From: Trichococcus sp. K1Tr
GTDB taxonomy: Bacteria; Bacillota; Bacilli; Lactobacillales; Aerococcaceae
Assembly: GCF_028309625.1 (NCBI RefSeq)
Contig: NZ_JAQMHR010000002.1
Span: 574,683 to 638,682, forward strand
Length of the DNA stretch: 64,000 nucleotides
Reading direction: 5' to 3'
Position numbers and translations under genes: made by a program. A model generated the notes under the pieces. It saw only the letters and a program-made list of their open reading frames with translations, did no database searches and was not told where the DNA came from. Positions 63,362 through 64,000 of this stretch are shown here, one piece after another. How positions within the stretch are numbered: the first letter of the stretch is position 1; each line of letters opens with the position of its first letter.

Positions 63362-64000
63362 ATGAATCAGAATATTCTCCATACCATTTTCTTTGACAAG
63401 AATAATCATTGGGACCAGTTTTCTAAAAGATTCAAGCTGAAGATAAGACCTGTGGTCTTTAAAGAGGTTGAAAAATTTAGATACTGTGGGGATATTTCGA
63501 AAGGATTTCGGTTATATGTTTGTGAAGGTTGCCATGCGGTAAAAAAAGTTCCGATTCGGTGTAAAGGCAAATTTTGCCCGACGTGTTCTGTCGGTGAAAG
63601 TGAGCGTTGGAGCGAGGTTGTATCTCAAGATATGTTCCACACCAATCACAGACATATTGTTTTTACCATCGATGAAGGTCTGAGGACCATCTTTTTAAAG
63701 TATCATCGGGAAATACTTTTGAAAGGATTAATGGATGACGCTGCGCAAGTGATTTTGGATTATTTCAAGAAACATAAAATTCGGCCTGGTATCATTTTGA
63801 CTCTTCACACTTTTGGCTCGAAACTCGAGTTTAACCCCCATGTGCATATGATTGTAACGATGGGTGGATTGACCGAAGGTGGTGAGTGGAAAGATTACGA
63901 TTATATCCCATACAAAATGTTGCGGGTAAACTGGCAGAATGCAGTGTTAAAGTTGATACGACGCGTGCTTTCTCCGGAGGAGAAAAAGGAAGTACAGCCA
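63362..64000 (+). mobile_element. IS91-like transposase gene, 5' part, running off the window
   Basis: Open frame from ATG 63362 to the edge, 213 codons with no stop. N-terminal zinc-binding domain with paired Cys (RYCG, VCEGCH, RCKGKFCPTC) as in Zn_Tnp_IS91. Then RHIVFTIDEGLR and the HUH motif FNPHVHMIVTMGG (His-hydrophobic-His), matching Y2/Y1-type rolling-circle transposases of the IS91/ISCR group. The catalytic Tyr would lie beyond the edge. The gene is AT-rich and has no clear ribosome site. Confidence 0.85.

Overview
The window reads as chromosome of a low-to-mid GC Firmicute of the order Lactobacillales. The gene set (LicT/BglP sugar PTS, a mevalonate pathway with separate thiolase, HMG-CoA synthase and class II HMG-CoA reductase, CopY-type copper repressor, T-box leader, L25/Ctc, LysM/SleB wall hydrolase) and the moderate GC content would fit Carnobacteriaceae such as Trichococcus. 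That placement is an inference from gene content; no 16S or marker comparison was possible.

Layout. 0-2.5 kb: guanine deaminase (cut by the left edge), a pentapeptide-repeat protein and a YczE/DUF6198-like membrane protein. 2.7-8.9 kb: a beta-glucoside operon with two RAT/terminator antitermination leaders, LicT, the EIIBCA permease and two GH1 6-phospho-beta-glucosidases. 9-10.7 kb: a DUF1593/Sde182-like lipoprotein. 10.8-13.8 kb: pdxT-pdxS divergent from a MocR-type regulator (PdxR), then an aminotransferase plus an iron alcohol dehydrogenase (14.2-16.8 kb). 17-28 kb: a large sugar locus with a CUT1 ABC transporter, YesL-like protein, LacI-type regulator, two Gfo/Idh/MocA dehydrogenases, a ThuA-domain protein, a xylose-isomerase-like TIM barrel and a ROK kinase. 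Four similar palindromic operators tie its two halves together. There is no glycoside hydrolase in it, so a 3-keto (oxidative) deglycosylation route is the most interesting functional hypothesis in the window.

28-43 kb: housekeeping and stress genes: HD phosphohydrolase, YaiI, threonine synthase, thiolase/HMG-CoA synthase/HMG-CoA reductase, a half-length AI-2E-type protein, Fur-box-controlled feoAB plus a small Cys-containing membrane protein, a DUF438-hemerythrin-PAS protein, SRPBCC, NUDIX and L25. 43-50 kb: a class A beta-lactamase-fold serine hydrolase, a Cthe_2159-like beta-helix lipoprotein, DUF4956 and VTC-domain proteins, next to an OmpR/HK two-component system. 50-57.5 kb: GNAT, EamA transporter, patatin, a T-box-controlled MetE-like enzyme, an aromatic acid exporter-like protein, deoxynucleoside kinase and AdaA. 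57.6-61 kb: copYAZ with a cop box in its promoter and tRNA-Gly. 61-64 kb: a DUF305 protein, a LysM-SleB wall hydrolase and the start of an IS91-like transposase running off the right edge.

A structure that the gene annotation does not explain recurs in at least five intergenic regions (29.4, 34.0, 39.2, 52.0 and 53.2 kb): short arrays of an imperfect 26-28 bp palindrome (consensus CTCCGGYGAG, 6-8 nt, CTCACCGGAG) repeated with a period of about 50 bp and separated by a related A-rich linker of about 23 nt. A sixth array at 5.84-5.95 kb has the same architecture and a 52 bp period but a different palindrome (TTCCCGAATA, 9 nt, TATTCGGGAA). These arrays are the best candidate here for a previously undescribed element family.
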